DNA from: Ciona savignyi | Lineage: Eukaryota; Chordata; Ascidiacea; Phlebobranchia; Cionidae | Assembly (NCBI GenBank): GCA_000149265.1 | Contig: CH002937.1 | Location: forward strand, 1-64,000 | Direction: 5' to 3' | DNA length: 64,000 bases | Part shown: one piece after another, positions 37,501-48,104 of the stretch | Layout: each line of letters opens with the position of its first letter | Position numbering within the stretch: the stretch's first letter is position 1 | The notes under the pieces: model-generated | What the model saw: the letters and a program-made list of their open reading frames with translations, nothing else | What the model was told of the DNA's origin: nothing | The model's database searches: none | Position numbers and translations under genes: made by a program

Positions 37501-38440
37501 GTGTTGAATACGATAATTACATTCCTACTTTTTTATTCAATCATTTAGCATTATTTTTACGTGCGTGGACATTTTATTGATAATAATGGATGGTCCTTTT
37601 AGAGGAAACAAATTAATTAACATAAACTAATTGAAGCCTTATTGTATCCAGGTTCAAAGAAAATGCGTCAATTTTAAATCATGGGATGCAGAAATTAGGA
37701 TTTAAACACAGCACTGATAAAGATCAGAAAACTCATATCGTGACGTCGTTCCAATACCCGGAAAACCCCCGGTTTGTGTATGGGGACTTTATGGACAGAC
37801 TCGACAGACGAGGTGAGATGGGGAAAATTTTTATTGGTGGAATTAAATGGCGTATAGAAGGTTGCTGGAAAATGCTTACAAACGGTTATGGTAATCTCTG
37901 TGATTTCCCGGTGATTTGTTATCAGTGACACAGCACTATACTTACTCACAACAGAGATCAGTGGATCTCCACCTTTTTGGGCGGACCCTGCATATGTCGT
38001 CAAACCAGTAGTGGACAGCTTAGGGCTTTTTACTTTTATTACGCAATCTTAACTGTCACATTGCATAAGGGTGTTAAATTAGTTAAACAATACGTTGAAT
38101 ACAACAATTTCAAAAAGTGTAATGTATTAATATCATAAATTTTCGAACCACTGATGTAGATTTACATGTGTCGTTACTGTATACATACATTACGCAAAAT
38201 ATATCCAATTGGTATATTGTCTTATTCGTCCTTTCCATGTAGGTAGGTGAGGAATATGCTGACTATATGATCGGTATTACTTGTTGTATAGGTCTTCAAC
38301 TGTGCGCTGAGCGAACGAATACAAAAGGTCACTTCCGAGTGGGCACCATTGGAAATCTATACCCAGAGGACATGAAATTGCTGGTAGATGGAATTGAAGA
38401 CGTTTGCGCGGAAATGGATATCAAATTGCCATTGAGTTAA
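34567..38440 (+). CDS. PLP-dependent aminotransferase, 2-aminoethylphosphonate:pyruvate transaminase (PhnW) type, 8 exons, 416 aa
   Basis: Class V aminotransferase, fold type I. PhnW enzymes move the amino group of 2-aminoethylphosphonate to pyruvate, giving phosphonoacetaldehyde and alanine. Exons: 34567-34648, 34789-34972, 35509-35641, 36112-36334, 36430-36580, 36761-36928, 37652-37812, 38292-38440; all phases agree. Motifs: [10 protein letters not shown] near the N terminus, [38 protein letters not shown] (Asp214, the PLP pyridine-N partner) and [12 protein letters not shown] (Lys238, Schiff base), with RVGTIGN near the end. The KC[IL]QGVPG block favours PhnW over alanine-glyoxylate aminotransferase. 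Exon 1 encodes a basic, acid-free leader ([17 protein letters not shown]), suggesting mitochondrial import. The substrate is an inference. A likely poly(A) signal AATAAA is at 38482-38487. Confidence 0.9.
35096..35290 (-). mobile_element. SINE copy in intron 2 of the aminotransferase gene
   Basis: Reverse-strand copy: TTATCCCCATGAATAGGAAA, GGGCAATCATCAGATC, CACCGTCGGTTTACCGGAGC, TTTGGTAGAACCCATTGAT and GGCAATGTCTGTAAGTGC follow the complement of the 6677 SINE. Confidence 0.75.
35358..35433. repeat. Long imperfect palindrome, about 66-76 bp
   Basis: The left arm ATGACCACCATGGGACC and right arm GGTCCCGTGGTGGTCAT are complementary, and the inner parts (ACCATTTTAATATTATG against CCAAAATGGT) pair partly as well. 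It lies in intron 2 of the aminotransferase gene, 75 bp before exon 3. It may be a minimal fold-back element. Confidence 0.65.
37008..37375 (+). mobile_element. Two SINE fragments in tandem in intron 6 of the aminotransferase gene
   Basis: A 3' fragment at 37008-37137 (ACACACTGCAAAAGCTG, CTGACGATTGCCCGTG, GGGATAAATCATGAATATC) is followed by a second, fuller copy at about 37185-37375. The host stretch TTCAGTGTAATTATCATTGCTTA is duplicated at 36930 and 37141, suggesting a duplication that included the first fragment. Confidence 0.65.
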
Positions 38441-38481
38441 AGAATGTTTATGGTCGGGGGTGCATGTTTGAACGGTTGTGC

Positions 38482-38487
38482 AATAAA
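38482..38487 (+). terminator. Poly(A) signal of the aminotransferase gene
   Basis: AATAAA lies 42 bp after the TAA stop codon, in the expected place for 3'-end formation. Confidence 0.55.
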
Positions 38488-38589
38488 GTGTTGGCATTAG
38501 CCTTAATGGCTACATTATTCCCTTTTGTGTTTATTGCCATTTGTTTTCGTCGAACGGTGTACATTTTGTGGCTGGTTATCCTGTCTGGC

Positions 38590-38912
38590 CTCATAGGTCA
38601 GTAGGTAAGAGCTGTTTTTCAACCAAAATGTGGTTGAAACGAAACGGGCTGTTGGTTTGGTCGGTCGTGTCCTTGGGCAATACACATACGAGACTTCGTC
38701 TGACCCCAACGGATTAATGGGTTAAACTAATATAGTATAGTAATATACTTCAATCATAAACAATATATTGAACTGCTAATATATACGGTAACTTGACGAA
38801 GGGCAGGATCTAACAAACGACCTTGTCACTACGCTTAATACGTCCTTTCTATTTTTTATACGCCCCTTCTATTTTGCATTGGGGATAAAATATAAACATA
38901 TCCTATCAGGCA
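38590..38912 (+). repeat. tRNA-derived SINE, diverged copy, downstream of the aminotransferase gene
   Basis: The order of blocks matches the copy at 6677: a tRNA-like head (TAGGTCAGTAGGTAAGAGC), GTCCTTGGGCAATACAC, ATTAATGGGTT, a region like CACTGCAATAGCTCCGGTAACCCGACGATGGGC (here diverged), and the tail GGGATAAAATATAAACATATCCTATC. The rest of 38441-39766 shows no gene. Confidence 0.65.
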
Positions 38913-39766
38913 ACTAAATGCAAAGAATCGCAGTTTTTGACCAGGTTTATTTCTTCACGTTTACATGTTATAACTTCCAGATGTGTTCGTACTAACATCC
39001 TTCAGATAAGACTTTGGGTTCCAACATTTAATTAGCATAGTTCTTTTATTTAAAAAACCTTATATGGTGTTCAGGCTAACAACAGATGGAAGCGATTTAA
39101 TTAACACAAAACAACGCACGAAATATGTAGACATAGATTGCGACCAAATTGTGAACAATATGCTACAATAACAAATGTAATACGAAACTTGGAAGTAATA
39201 AAGTCAGGAACGTTATGTAGGCACGATGGTCTTAGAGCCAGTTTTACCTGCAGTAAAACAATTACAAATTGGTGATATATTATATACACTGTTAGCATTT
39301 TCGCTACATACACAAGTTATTTGATTGCAACTAACGCCAACTATATTTATTTTATGGGCTGATCAATAATAGCTTAAACAAGGAAATCTTTATGACTTGA
39401 TCGATAATAGCTAAATCAAGAAAAACACTTGTGGATTCATTTAACCTCAAAAGAGATAGATAACCCGCTACAAAATCTATTTAAACTTTAATGTTAAAGA
39501 AATATAAAACTACCAGTTACCAGCATACAGTAATGGTTTTTGTTTTACGGTTTGTCGTGGGGTCATGCAAATGTTGCAACGTTGGTTGAACAGTTAAACT
39601 TGTATGCGGAGAGTCAGTTCATTGTTGGTTTAGAGTGGAACTCACAAAAAACGCAAACTCGACAAAGACTGTGTTTAACGATGCGCATCGCTTGCTACAC
39701 ATGTGTGCAAGTTGAGTACATAACACAGCCGCAGTTAAATTATTGTAGGGCTGTTCAAAGCAAAGT

Positions 39767-42034
39767 ATGAGTCAATTTAAGGGGAAGGTGATTTTAATAA
39801 CAGGTGAGTTAAAAAGCTAGAACATTTTAAACACAGTAATTGGATTGTCAAGTAAATCAGACATGTACAAAAACTATGTGCACATGCACAAGAAACAGTT
39901 GTTATACAAACGTACACTTTTGTGCGAACCTAGTTAGACTTACCCTATTAAATCTGTGCACAAGCGAAACAGGAAATAACCTATCTAACATAATATTTGC
40001 TGTATTCAAAAAGGCGCATCTCGTGGTATTGGTGCTACCATTGCTATTCATTTTGCGAATGAAGGCGCTCTCGTATCGATAACAGGACGCGATGAAACCG
40101 CATTGACTGAAGTGGCGAATAAATGTGGAGAGAATGCTAAACAGGTAAGTTATATACCCTACTCTGGCTATTTTACTTTTCTGATTTTTTTATTTTAAGG
40201 TTTTGCAAACGGTAGCTGACATATGCGACGAAAGCCAAGCTGAAAATTTGGTCGAAAGAACAGTTGAGAAATTTGGACGATTAGATGTTCTTGTAAATAA
40301 TGCTGGCATAGCATTGGCGGGCGGCATTGAAAAGGCAAGTATATATATTAATAACTGGTTTAAACAAATATGGCGTTAATTGTAAAAAATGACTAAGCAA
40401 AAAGACTGGTAATACACTTCAGTAAAACAGGAGCGATACAAAATGTTTATACAGTTTGCTCTTAAGAGGCTTAGAAAATGAATGATTCAGGAATGTTGAT
40501 TAGCAGATCGTACCCGTGGGTTCAGGTCATGCCTGCTAAGTGCCATTCCCAAGGACCAAACTGACTACACAGTGACCAGTGTCAATACTTGAGCTTAAAC
40601 TCAACGCTGACGCATTAACCCCCACATCTTTTCGATCAGTTTGTTGGTCACTGTTTTCTGTTCAGCTGATTTTAAAGAATTAAATGACAATCTCCATTAG
40701 GCAACTTTGCAAGACTTCGATCGTTCATTCAACATTAACCTTCGGTCAGTGTTTCACCTGACGCAACTTGCGTTACCGCATCTAAAGAAAGTTAAAGGTG
40801 AGGCTTTTAAGACAATATTTAGGTTGCAGGACTTATGTATGCACAAAATACACCACGGAAAAACACAGTTTATTGAAACTAAATGCAGTTCATTCAAAAA
40901 AGGTGAAAAGTAAAATTTTAATATTATAAATGATAAAAAAAATAAACAAGGTTAACACGTGAGGGTATAACCCCATTTGTTGCCCGAGGTATAACCCCAT
41001 TTGTTGCCCGTCTTATATAGGTACACACGATTATCCATCATAATTGCACTGCACTACATTTATTATTTCAAGCATTGACTATACCCAAAATTAAATAAAT
41101 ACAATTCCGTAATTCTCTACACGTATTAGTAGAACTGTATCACCAATATTTCTCTGTATTCATACCTGTATTTCTTATAACAATTTTAACGATGTTTTTA
41201 TTGTTCTATAACTCAATCTAAGCATCGTCTTTCAGCCGAAAGGTGTTGGATTGATACCAGTCTTTCAGCCGAAAGGTTTTGGATTGATACCTATTGGTCG
41301 TATACTTATTGAACGTCGTATGATGCTCAATGTCATACAACACGTCTAATTTTTAAACAAGCAAAACACCAATCATTATAAATACCATATTCTCTCTATG
41401 TATAAATAATCATTGTTAATACTTTCAGGAAATATCGTCAACATTTCTAGTATATGTAGCACACGTCAGTATCCAGCACTTCTTGTTTATGACATGACAA
41501 AGGCGGCTCTTGACCAGTTTACGAAGACTATTGCTCTAGGTCGGTTCAGTTCTTGATGATTCCAAAATGTATTTAGCTGATCTAAATGTATTTTTACGTG
41601 AAAAACTTACAATTTTGACATTAACTGGGTGTTCGGTAAACTGCGATATGCATTTTTGTTGCCCTTTCTTGTTATTTTAGAGAGTAGAATACAATTTCTT
41701 GATTATAAATTCTTTTACAGAATTAGCTCCGAGCGGTGTCCGAGTGAACGCGGCGAAGTAAGTGTTGCATTTACAATGAAGTGACTTCAATTAACATCGA
41801 TTATTCCCTAACAGCCCTGCAAGTGTTAAAACAACTATCTACCAGTCTCGATTTAAAACTAAAGAGCTCTTGGATGAATACTATGAGAAATCTGCACCGT
41901 TTCACCCTCTAGGTAGAGTGGTTGAACCACAAGATGTCGCTGATGCCGTAGCCTTTTTAGCCTCCGACGCCGCCAAAATGATCACAGGAACTTGTCTTAT
42001 GGTTGATGGAGGAAGAATTTTAAATGGGCAGTGA
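39767..42034 (+). CDS. Classical short-chain dehydrogenase/reductase (FabG-like), intact copy 1, 7 exons, 255 aa
   Basis: NAD(P)-dependent oxidoreductase with a Rossmann fold; the substrate cannot be told from sequence. Exons: 39767-39803, 40014-40144, 40200-40334, 40701-40797, 41429-41539, 41721-41757, 41815-42034. Features: cofactor motif TGASRGIG (residues 12-19), NNAG (89-92), Asn114 in FNINL, Ser141, and YDMTK (Tyr154, Lys158), so the Asn-Ser-Tyr-Lys tetrad is complete. The C terminus has [20 protein letters not shown] and MVDGGRIL, typical of FabG-like SDRs. Intron 3 has a GC donor (AAG|GCAAGT). Length is normal. The gene is convergent with the NXPE gene at 42918 and is the only complete SDR among four copies here. 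The poly(A) signal AATAAA is at 42167-42172. Confidence 0.93.
40490..40650 (-). repeat. SINE fragment in intron 3 of SDR copy 1, carried into later copies
   Basis: GGGTTCAGGTCATGCCTGCTAAGTGCC, CAAGGACCAAACTGACTAC and GTGACCAGTGTCAATAC follow the complement of the SINE head. The same fragment is in copy 2 (about 45540-45630, shortened) and copy 3 (about 50655-50800), so insertion preceded the tandem duplication. Confidence 0.6.
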
Positions 42035-42917
42035 AATTTAACTAAATTTCAATTGTGTTGTCTGTGAAGTGTACTGTTATTAGCATAAATTATTTGGAAA
42101 AAAAACTGGTTAATAAAAGGGCGATTAGGAATTTTCTATGTAGAATATACCTGAGATTTCAGATTTAATAAAGACGCTAATTTTTAAAAAGATAATAATT
42201 GTTTCGTATGACTTATTTATTTACTAGACGTTTAATATGGATATATTTGTACAACTTAAGCCCCGGCCACATATAGCTTAAGGCATCTTCTTTTTTCCCG
42301 AAACATTGAGTCCTTAGGCTAAGCACTGAGCGTACACACATTTAATGTTGAGCAGTATCAATGATATAAAGCATACTGTAATAGTTGTAATAAATGTACC
42401 ATGTTCGCGATATGGCAAAGATCCTGGAAAAATTAGTCTGCGTATTTTCCCGTCTTATCAGTATAAAAATAAAGACTACGCGTTCATTAATCCAGTAGGT
42501 TTAGCAGTCAACCGACGAATCCAAGCTCATTAGTAGCACATCGGGCCGTCTGCCGAAGGATAGCCGAATTAAAACCCGCCACCATCTTGTACGAAGCACT
42601 TGATTGACTTATATAACTCAGTTTAGTTAAATGTTTTACAAAACTAGCAATAGTCAACCGACGAGTCCAAGCTCATACAGAATTAAACCCGCCACTCGCT
42701 TGTACGACGCACTTAATACTCTTCTTAGTCAGTTTAGTTTCATGTTTTACAAAACTAGCAATATCTTTGGGGTATAGAACGAAAGAAAAGTAAAACACAC
42801 AAACTTCTCACACATGAAAATCTCTTTGTACGATAAAATCAATCGCGTGAATCTTTTATTTTGTGAGTTCATAAAATTAGAATAAAGGCCAACAATCTAA
42901 TAACACAGTGTCGTTTA
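42035..42917. other. Convergent 3' intergenic region between SDR copy 1 and NXPE copy 1
   Basis: It holds both 3' UTRs: a plus-strand AATAAA at 42167-42172 and a minus-strand AATAAA (TTTATT at 42855-42860). Two direct near-repeats (around 42500-42600 and 42645-42720, sharing GTCAACCGACGA and CCAAGCTCAT) lie between. No coding potential was recognised. The same spacer recurs in the later units (47193-48104, 52030-52749, 55042-55760). Confidence 0.7.
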
Positions 42918-45006
42918 TTAGCTGCATAGGTAGTCAAAGAGAACAAGCGATTTTAATTCCGTGAAATATGCTGGTGGGTGAATGTCATTCTGGGGAACCA
43001 CCGTGGTTAGATCCCAAAAATCAAGAAACATGAAGTTTTCAATATCCTTGAAGATATCGCGTACGATAACATCGTATCGGTAGAAATACCAATCCAATGG
43101 CGATGAGAGAACGCTAAGGCCGCGGTATATGATTCTAGTTTCAGGAAAACGACTTAAAAGTCGCAAAACAGCATCGCGTATACCTTGCATGCGGTGAATG
43201 AATATTGAAGGGTGAAATTTATGCAAATGAGCCCCGACGTTGAATATTATGAACGTGTCTTTACCAGCAACCCGGATTCCGTCCAAACTGTCGCTGATGT
43301 AAGGTCGCGTTTCGGGCCCTCCAGGGTTCTGTAGAGGCGGCCCATGCGCCCTGTAATATGTCGTTATATTTAACCCAAAACTATAAATTGTTTTGGGATT
43401 CTGCCAAATATGATGTGAATCTGGTCCAACAGATCGCAAGTTCAGTCGTTCACCCAACAAAATACTGTACATTCGGATGGTAGAGTCGCCGAAGAAGTAG
43501 ACCACTTTGTTTTCCAGACACCTTTGAGTGTCTCGCACCGCTAGAAGAGTATTTGCACAAGTCAACGACACCCATCGCCCACCCCACATGTAACCGTTCG
43601 GCCGAACGTGTTTGTGGTTTTTAACAACGCAGTCTTCTAAACTGGATACATCGGCGGATTCTTGCGGCAGGACTAAAAGTTTTAACCCAGAACCCTTAAT
43701 TATAGACATGGTCTCGTATTTGGATTTTAAAGTAGCCGCAAAGTTATGTATCGGTTCTTCGTCCGGCATCTCACTGAAAACGATGTTGATGATACGTGAA
43801 CAAACACCCGAGGGGGGTTTGATGCAGAACCATGGTTCCTGGTTGCGTGGGTTGCTGTAATCACAAGTCTCCGTGTTTCTGTATCTAAATGAAAAAGTTA
43901 TCACATGAGATGGTAAATGTATATAGAGCATATCTAACTATAGTTAGAGCAAAAAATGAAGTCATCTAGCCGACAACGGTTGTTATATCTCGGATAAATA
44001 TTTATTATTATTACAATAATAAATATTCATTGTTGAAGAGGGAATTTGCCCCACTGTGTTTAAGCACAATTTTGCTTCAAACTTCGCATATAACTGCCAT
44101 GAGAAATGAATCTACAACTGTGCCTGAACACAACAAGTGGGAAACGAGCACAAACTTCCCGGCTCAATATATCGCGTGTTAATAAAGTATATATGTGTTA
44201 CATAGGAAATCTCACATTGGGTAAGCCGACATATCCACGTTGCAATGAACTTTCTCTCCCGACTCTAATTCGGCCAAGTAAACTCGACCAATCTCTCGGT
44301 TTGTTGCTGTAAACTGTATCAAACGCGAGATTGCCTCTAAAGAGGAAACCAGCACGACCTCCAGCGTAAAAACAGCAGCCTGAACCAGCGGTGCGGTTAT
44401 AGAGTAAGAACCGTTCGAATGATCAATGATAACACAAGGTATCCCATCAGGAATGATGACAAAACCTGTGTTTCTCAAAAGTCGAGCACGAAAAAAATCT
44501 CCACCGAATTTTTTAGGTCGGCCGAGTCTATCTTTGGCATATATAGTGGCTTTGAATGTATCGCCGGTCATATATCTACTTCTGTTTCCCTCTATAACTA
44601 TTACCGTTGTATTGGGCGATGTAAAAGCAAGTTCGTCGTGGGAAGGATTAATCTTTGCAAAACTATTAAGAGTGTTTGTTAATTCCGGAAAAAAGTGCTT
44701 CCAATCCGTCAAATTATTTCTAAATGATCGTAGATTAAAATGAGACAATGGTAGTCCGTAGGTGTGCTTGTACTTCAAACCGTAGTACGGAGACCTTCGT
44801 CTTTTACTCTTTTCGTCGACTTGTATTAAAATATCTCCAAGTTGTGGATTAATATATTTCGATTCAGTAGCAACTTTCATTTCTTCTATATTCTTGGTGT
44901 CGACATTACAATTGTTTATAGGTTTCGTTTGCAAAACAGCCGTGTACAACATCGTCGTCCCGAAAGAAATACTCACAAGTGCTAAAAACAATTCCCTTTT
45001 ATTCAT
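42918..45006 (-). CDS. NXPE family protein (neurexophilin-like plus PC-esterase domain), intact copy 1, 2 exons, 585 aa
   Basis: Exons 44216-45006 and 42918-43884, with one small intron whose phase is consistent. The N terminus MNKRELFLALVSISFGTTML is a signal peptide or type II membrane anchor, so the protein is probably secretory or Golgi. Residues about 110-260 match the neurexophilin-like domain (GDTFKATIYAKDRLGRPK, FGGDFFRARLL). Exon 2 holds the PC-esterase (SGNH-like) domain: NPYGY-type core here as RPNGYMWGGRWVSLTC, the GDS motif in VVYFFGDSTIRMYS (Ser398), and QNDIHPPAYF near the C terminus (Asp564, His566). The family is thought to include O-acyl-modifying or esterase-like proteins; the substrate here is unknown. 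Minus-strand poly(A) signal at 42855-42860. Confidence 0.9.
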
Positions 45007-45259
45007 TTTTACGTCTGCTTGAAATAAATATACTTTATAGCCTACGCTTATTTTTTATAATATTAAATTAGATTTTAAGGCTAATCTTGTAAACTATCCA
45101 GTACATTTTTTCCATTCAACGTACGTTTTTTTCTTTCTAAATTCTCGACACTGACTTTATTTACTATTTTCTCACTTTGTAAGTTAAGACGTATCCGCCT
45201 TCAAACTAATTCGCCTCTGGGTATATAAAATTTGTGTTGTCTATGAGTGTCGTTCTAAG
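45007..45259. promoter_or_regulatory. NXPE upstream region ending at a duplication junction, with a plus-strand TATA-like box
   Basis: This spacer lies 5' of NXPE copy 1 (minus) and joins directly to SDR exon 3 of the next unit. A plus-strand TATA-like sequence GTATATAAAA is at 45221-45230, followed by an ATG at 45244. The same block recurs at 50190-50432 and 54319-54566. Whether it drives plus-strand transcription is unknown. Confidence 0.45.
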
Positions 45260-47192
45260 GTTTTTACAACGGTATCTGACATATGCGACGAAACCCAAGC
45301 TAAAAATTTGGTCCAAAGAACTGTTGAGAAGTTTGGACGATTAGATGTTCTTGTAAATAATGCTGGCATAGCATTGGCGAGCGGCATTGAAAAGGCAAGT
45401 ATATTAATAACTGGTTTAAACAATTAAGGTGTAAATTGTAAATGAAATGACGAAGCAAAAAGACTGGTAATACACTTCAGTAATACAGGCAGCGATACAA
45501 AATGTTTATACAGTTTGCCCTTGTGAGGCGTAGAAAATGAATGATTCAGGAATGTTGATTAGCAGATCGTACCCTGCAAAGTGCTTTGTCCAAGGACCAA
45601 ACTGACTACACAGTGACCAGTGTCAATACTTTGCAAGACTTTGATCGTTCATTCAACATTAACCTTCGGTCAGTGTTTCACCTGACGCAACTTGCATTAC
45701 CGCATCTGAAGAAAGTTAAAGGTGAGACTTTTAAGTCAATATTTGGGTTGCAAGACTTATGTATGCACAAAATACACCATGAAAATTAGTAACATTAATG
45801 TACGTTCCCAGAAGTTCCATTACAGAGATTTTGCATCTGAATGTGGATTTAACCTATCACTTTCTGGATTAAAATAGTTAATGCAGTTATTCAAAAAATA
45901 TGAAAAGTTAAATTTTAATATTATAAATAATATAAAAATAAACAATGTTTAAACGCGTGGCATGCAAATCGTTATTTAAGGTAATCCTTTGTTTCCCCGT
46001 CTTATAGATGTGACCCGATTATTCATCAGATTTACACAGCACTACATTGATTATTTTAAGCTTAGACTATAACCAACATTAAATAAATACAATCCCGTAA
46101 TTCCCTGCACGTATTGGTAGAACTGTATTACCAATATTTCTCTGTATTTATATCTCTATATTTCTTATCACAATTTTAATGATGTTTTTATTGTTGTATA
46201 ACTCAATCGATAAGCATCGTCTTTCAGCCGAAAACTGTTAGATTGATACCAGGCTGGTATTACCAGCCTATTGGTCGTATACTTATTGAATGTCCTATGA
46301 TGCTCAATGTCATACAACACGTCTGATTCTTAAACTATCAACACTCCAATCAGTATAAATACCATATTCTCTCTATGTATAAGTAATAACTTTAAATATT
46401 TTCAGGAAATATCGTCAACATTTCTAGTATATGTAGCACACGTCAGTATCCAGCACTTCTTGTTTATGACATGACAAAAGCGGCTCTTGACCAGTTTACG
46501 AAGACTATTGCTCTAGGTCGGTTCAGTTCTTCATTATTCCAGAATGTCTATAGCTGATCTAAATGTATTTTTACGTGGAAAACTTACAATTTTGACATTA
46601 CCTGCGTGTTCGGTATTATTGGTCGTTAATACACCAGCTTAATATTTAAAGTGCTTATAATACAGCTACACACGGCGTTATTAGACTTACTTTTGCTCCT
46701 GCCTCCAGACGATGTCTTTTGCAAAATCTGACAATTAAGGCTTACCAAGAGCAACTAATGTTTTACTTTCTGTCAGAACAATATTGTGTTTAGTTAAACT
46801 GCGATATGCATTTTTGTTGCTTTTTCTTGTTATTCTTGAGAGTAGAATGCCATTTCTTGATTATAAATTCTTTTACAGAATTAGCTCCGAGCGGTGTCCG
46901 AGTGAACGCGGCGAAGTAAGTGTTGCATTTACAATGAAGTGACTTCAATTAACATCGATCATTCCCTAACAGCCCTGCAAGTGTTAAAACAACTATCTAC
47001 CAGTCTCGATTTAAAACTAAAGAGCTCTTGGATGAATACTATGAGAAATCTGCACCGTTTCACCCTCTAGGTAGAGTGGTTGAACCACAAGATGTCGCTG
47101 ATGCCGTAGCCTTTTTAGCCTCCGACGCCGCCAAAATGATCACAGGAACTTGTCTTATGGTCGATGGAGGAAGGATTTTAAATGGGCAGTAA
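45260..47192 (+). pseudogene. SDR copy 2, 5'-truncated pseudogene (exons 3-7 only)
   Basis: Homologous to the intact SDR at 39767. Remaining exons: 45260-45394 (exon 3, [18 protein letters not shown]), 45631-45721 (exon 4), 46406-46516 (exon 5, with YDMTK), 46879-46915, and 46973-47192. Exons 1-2, with the start codon and the TGASRGIG cofactor motif, are absent. A deletion fuses intron 3 straight into exon 4, removing its acceptor and first bases. Exons 5-7 are still open and nearly identical to copy 1, so the copy is young. It cannot make an active SDR. Confidence 0.88.
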
Positions 47193-48104
47193 AATTTAAC
47201 TAAATTTCAATTGTGTTGTCTGTGAAGTGTACTGTTATTAGCATTAATTATTTGGAAAAAAAACTGGTTAATAAAAGGGCGATTAGGAATTTTCTATGTA
47301 GAATATACCCGAGATTTCAGATTTAATAAAGACGCTAATTTTTAAAAAGATAATAATTGTTTCGTATGACTTATTTATTTACTAGACGTTTATTATAGAT
47401 ATATTTGTACAACTTAAGCCCCGGCCACATATAGCTTAAGGCATCTTCTTTTTTCCCGAAACATTAAGTCCTTAGGCTAAGCACTGAGCGGACACACATT
47501 CAATGTTGAGCAGTATCAATGATATAAAGCATACTGTAATAGTTGTAATAAATGTACGATGTTCGCGATATGGCAAAGATCCTGAAAAAATTAGTACGCG
47601 TATTTTCCCGTCTTATCAGTATAAAAATAAAGACTACGCGTTCATTAATCCAGTAGGTTCAGCAGTCAACCGACGTATCCAAGCTCATTAGTAGCACATC
47701 GGGCCGTCTGCCGAAGGATAGCCGAATTAAAACCCGCCACCATCTTGTACGAAGCACTTGATTGGCTTATATAACTCAGTTTAGTTTAATGTTTTACAAA
47801 ACTAGCAATAGTCAACCGACGAGTCCAAGCTCATAGTAGCACATCGGGCCGTCTGCCAAAGGATAGCAGAATTAAACCCGCCACTCGCTTGTACGACGCA
47901 CTTAATACTCTTCTTAGTCAGTTTAGTTTCATGTTTTACAAAACCAGCAATATCTTTGGGATATGGAACAACAAAAGTAAAACACAAAAACTTCTCACAC
48001 ATGAAAATCTCTTAGTACGATAAAATCAATCGCGTGAATCTTTTATTTTGTAAGTTCATAAAATTAGAATAAAGGCCAACAATCTAATAACACAGTGTCG
48101 TTTA

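Noticed and set aside
34567..38440. Alternative call as alanine-glyoxylate aminotransferase (AGXT)
   Set aside because: Same superfamily, but the KCLQGVPG and [11 protein letters not shown] blocks fit PhnW-type enzymes better than AGXT.
39540..39770. 76-codon open frame directly upstream of SDR copy 1
   Set aside because: It overlaps the SDR start in another frame, has no recognised domain and looks like 5' UTR or promoter sequence.
44419..44743. Plus-strand frames of 87-105 codons opposite NXPE exon 1, recurring at 49601 and 53738
   Set aside because: Antisense shadows of a conserved coding exon; they recur only because the NXPE exon is duplicated.
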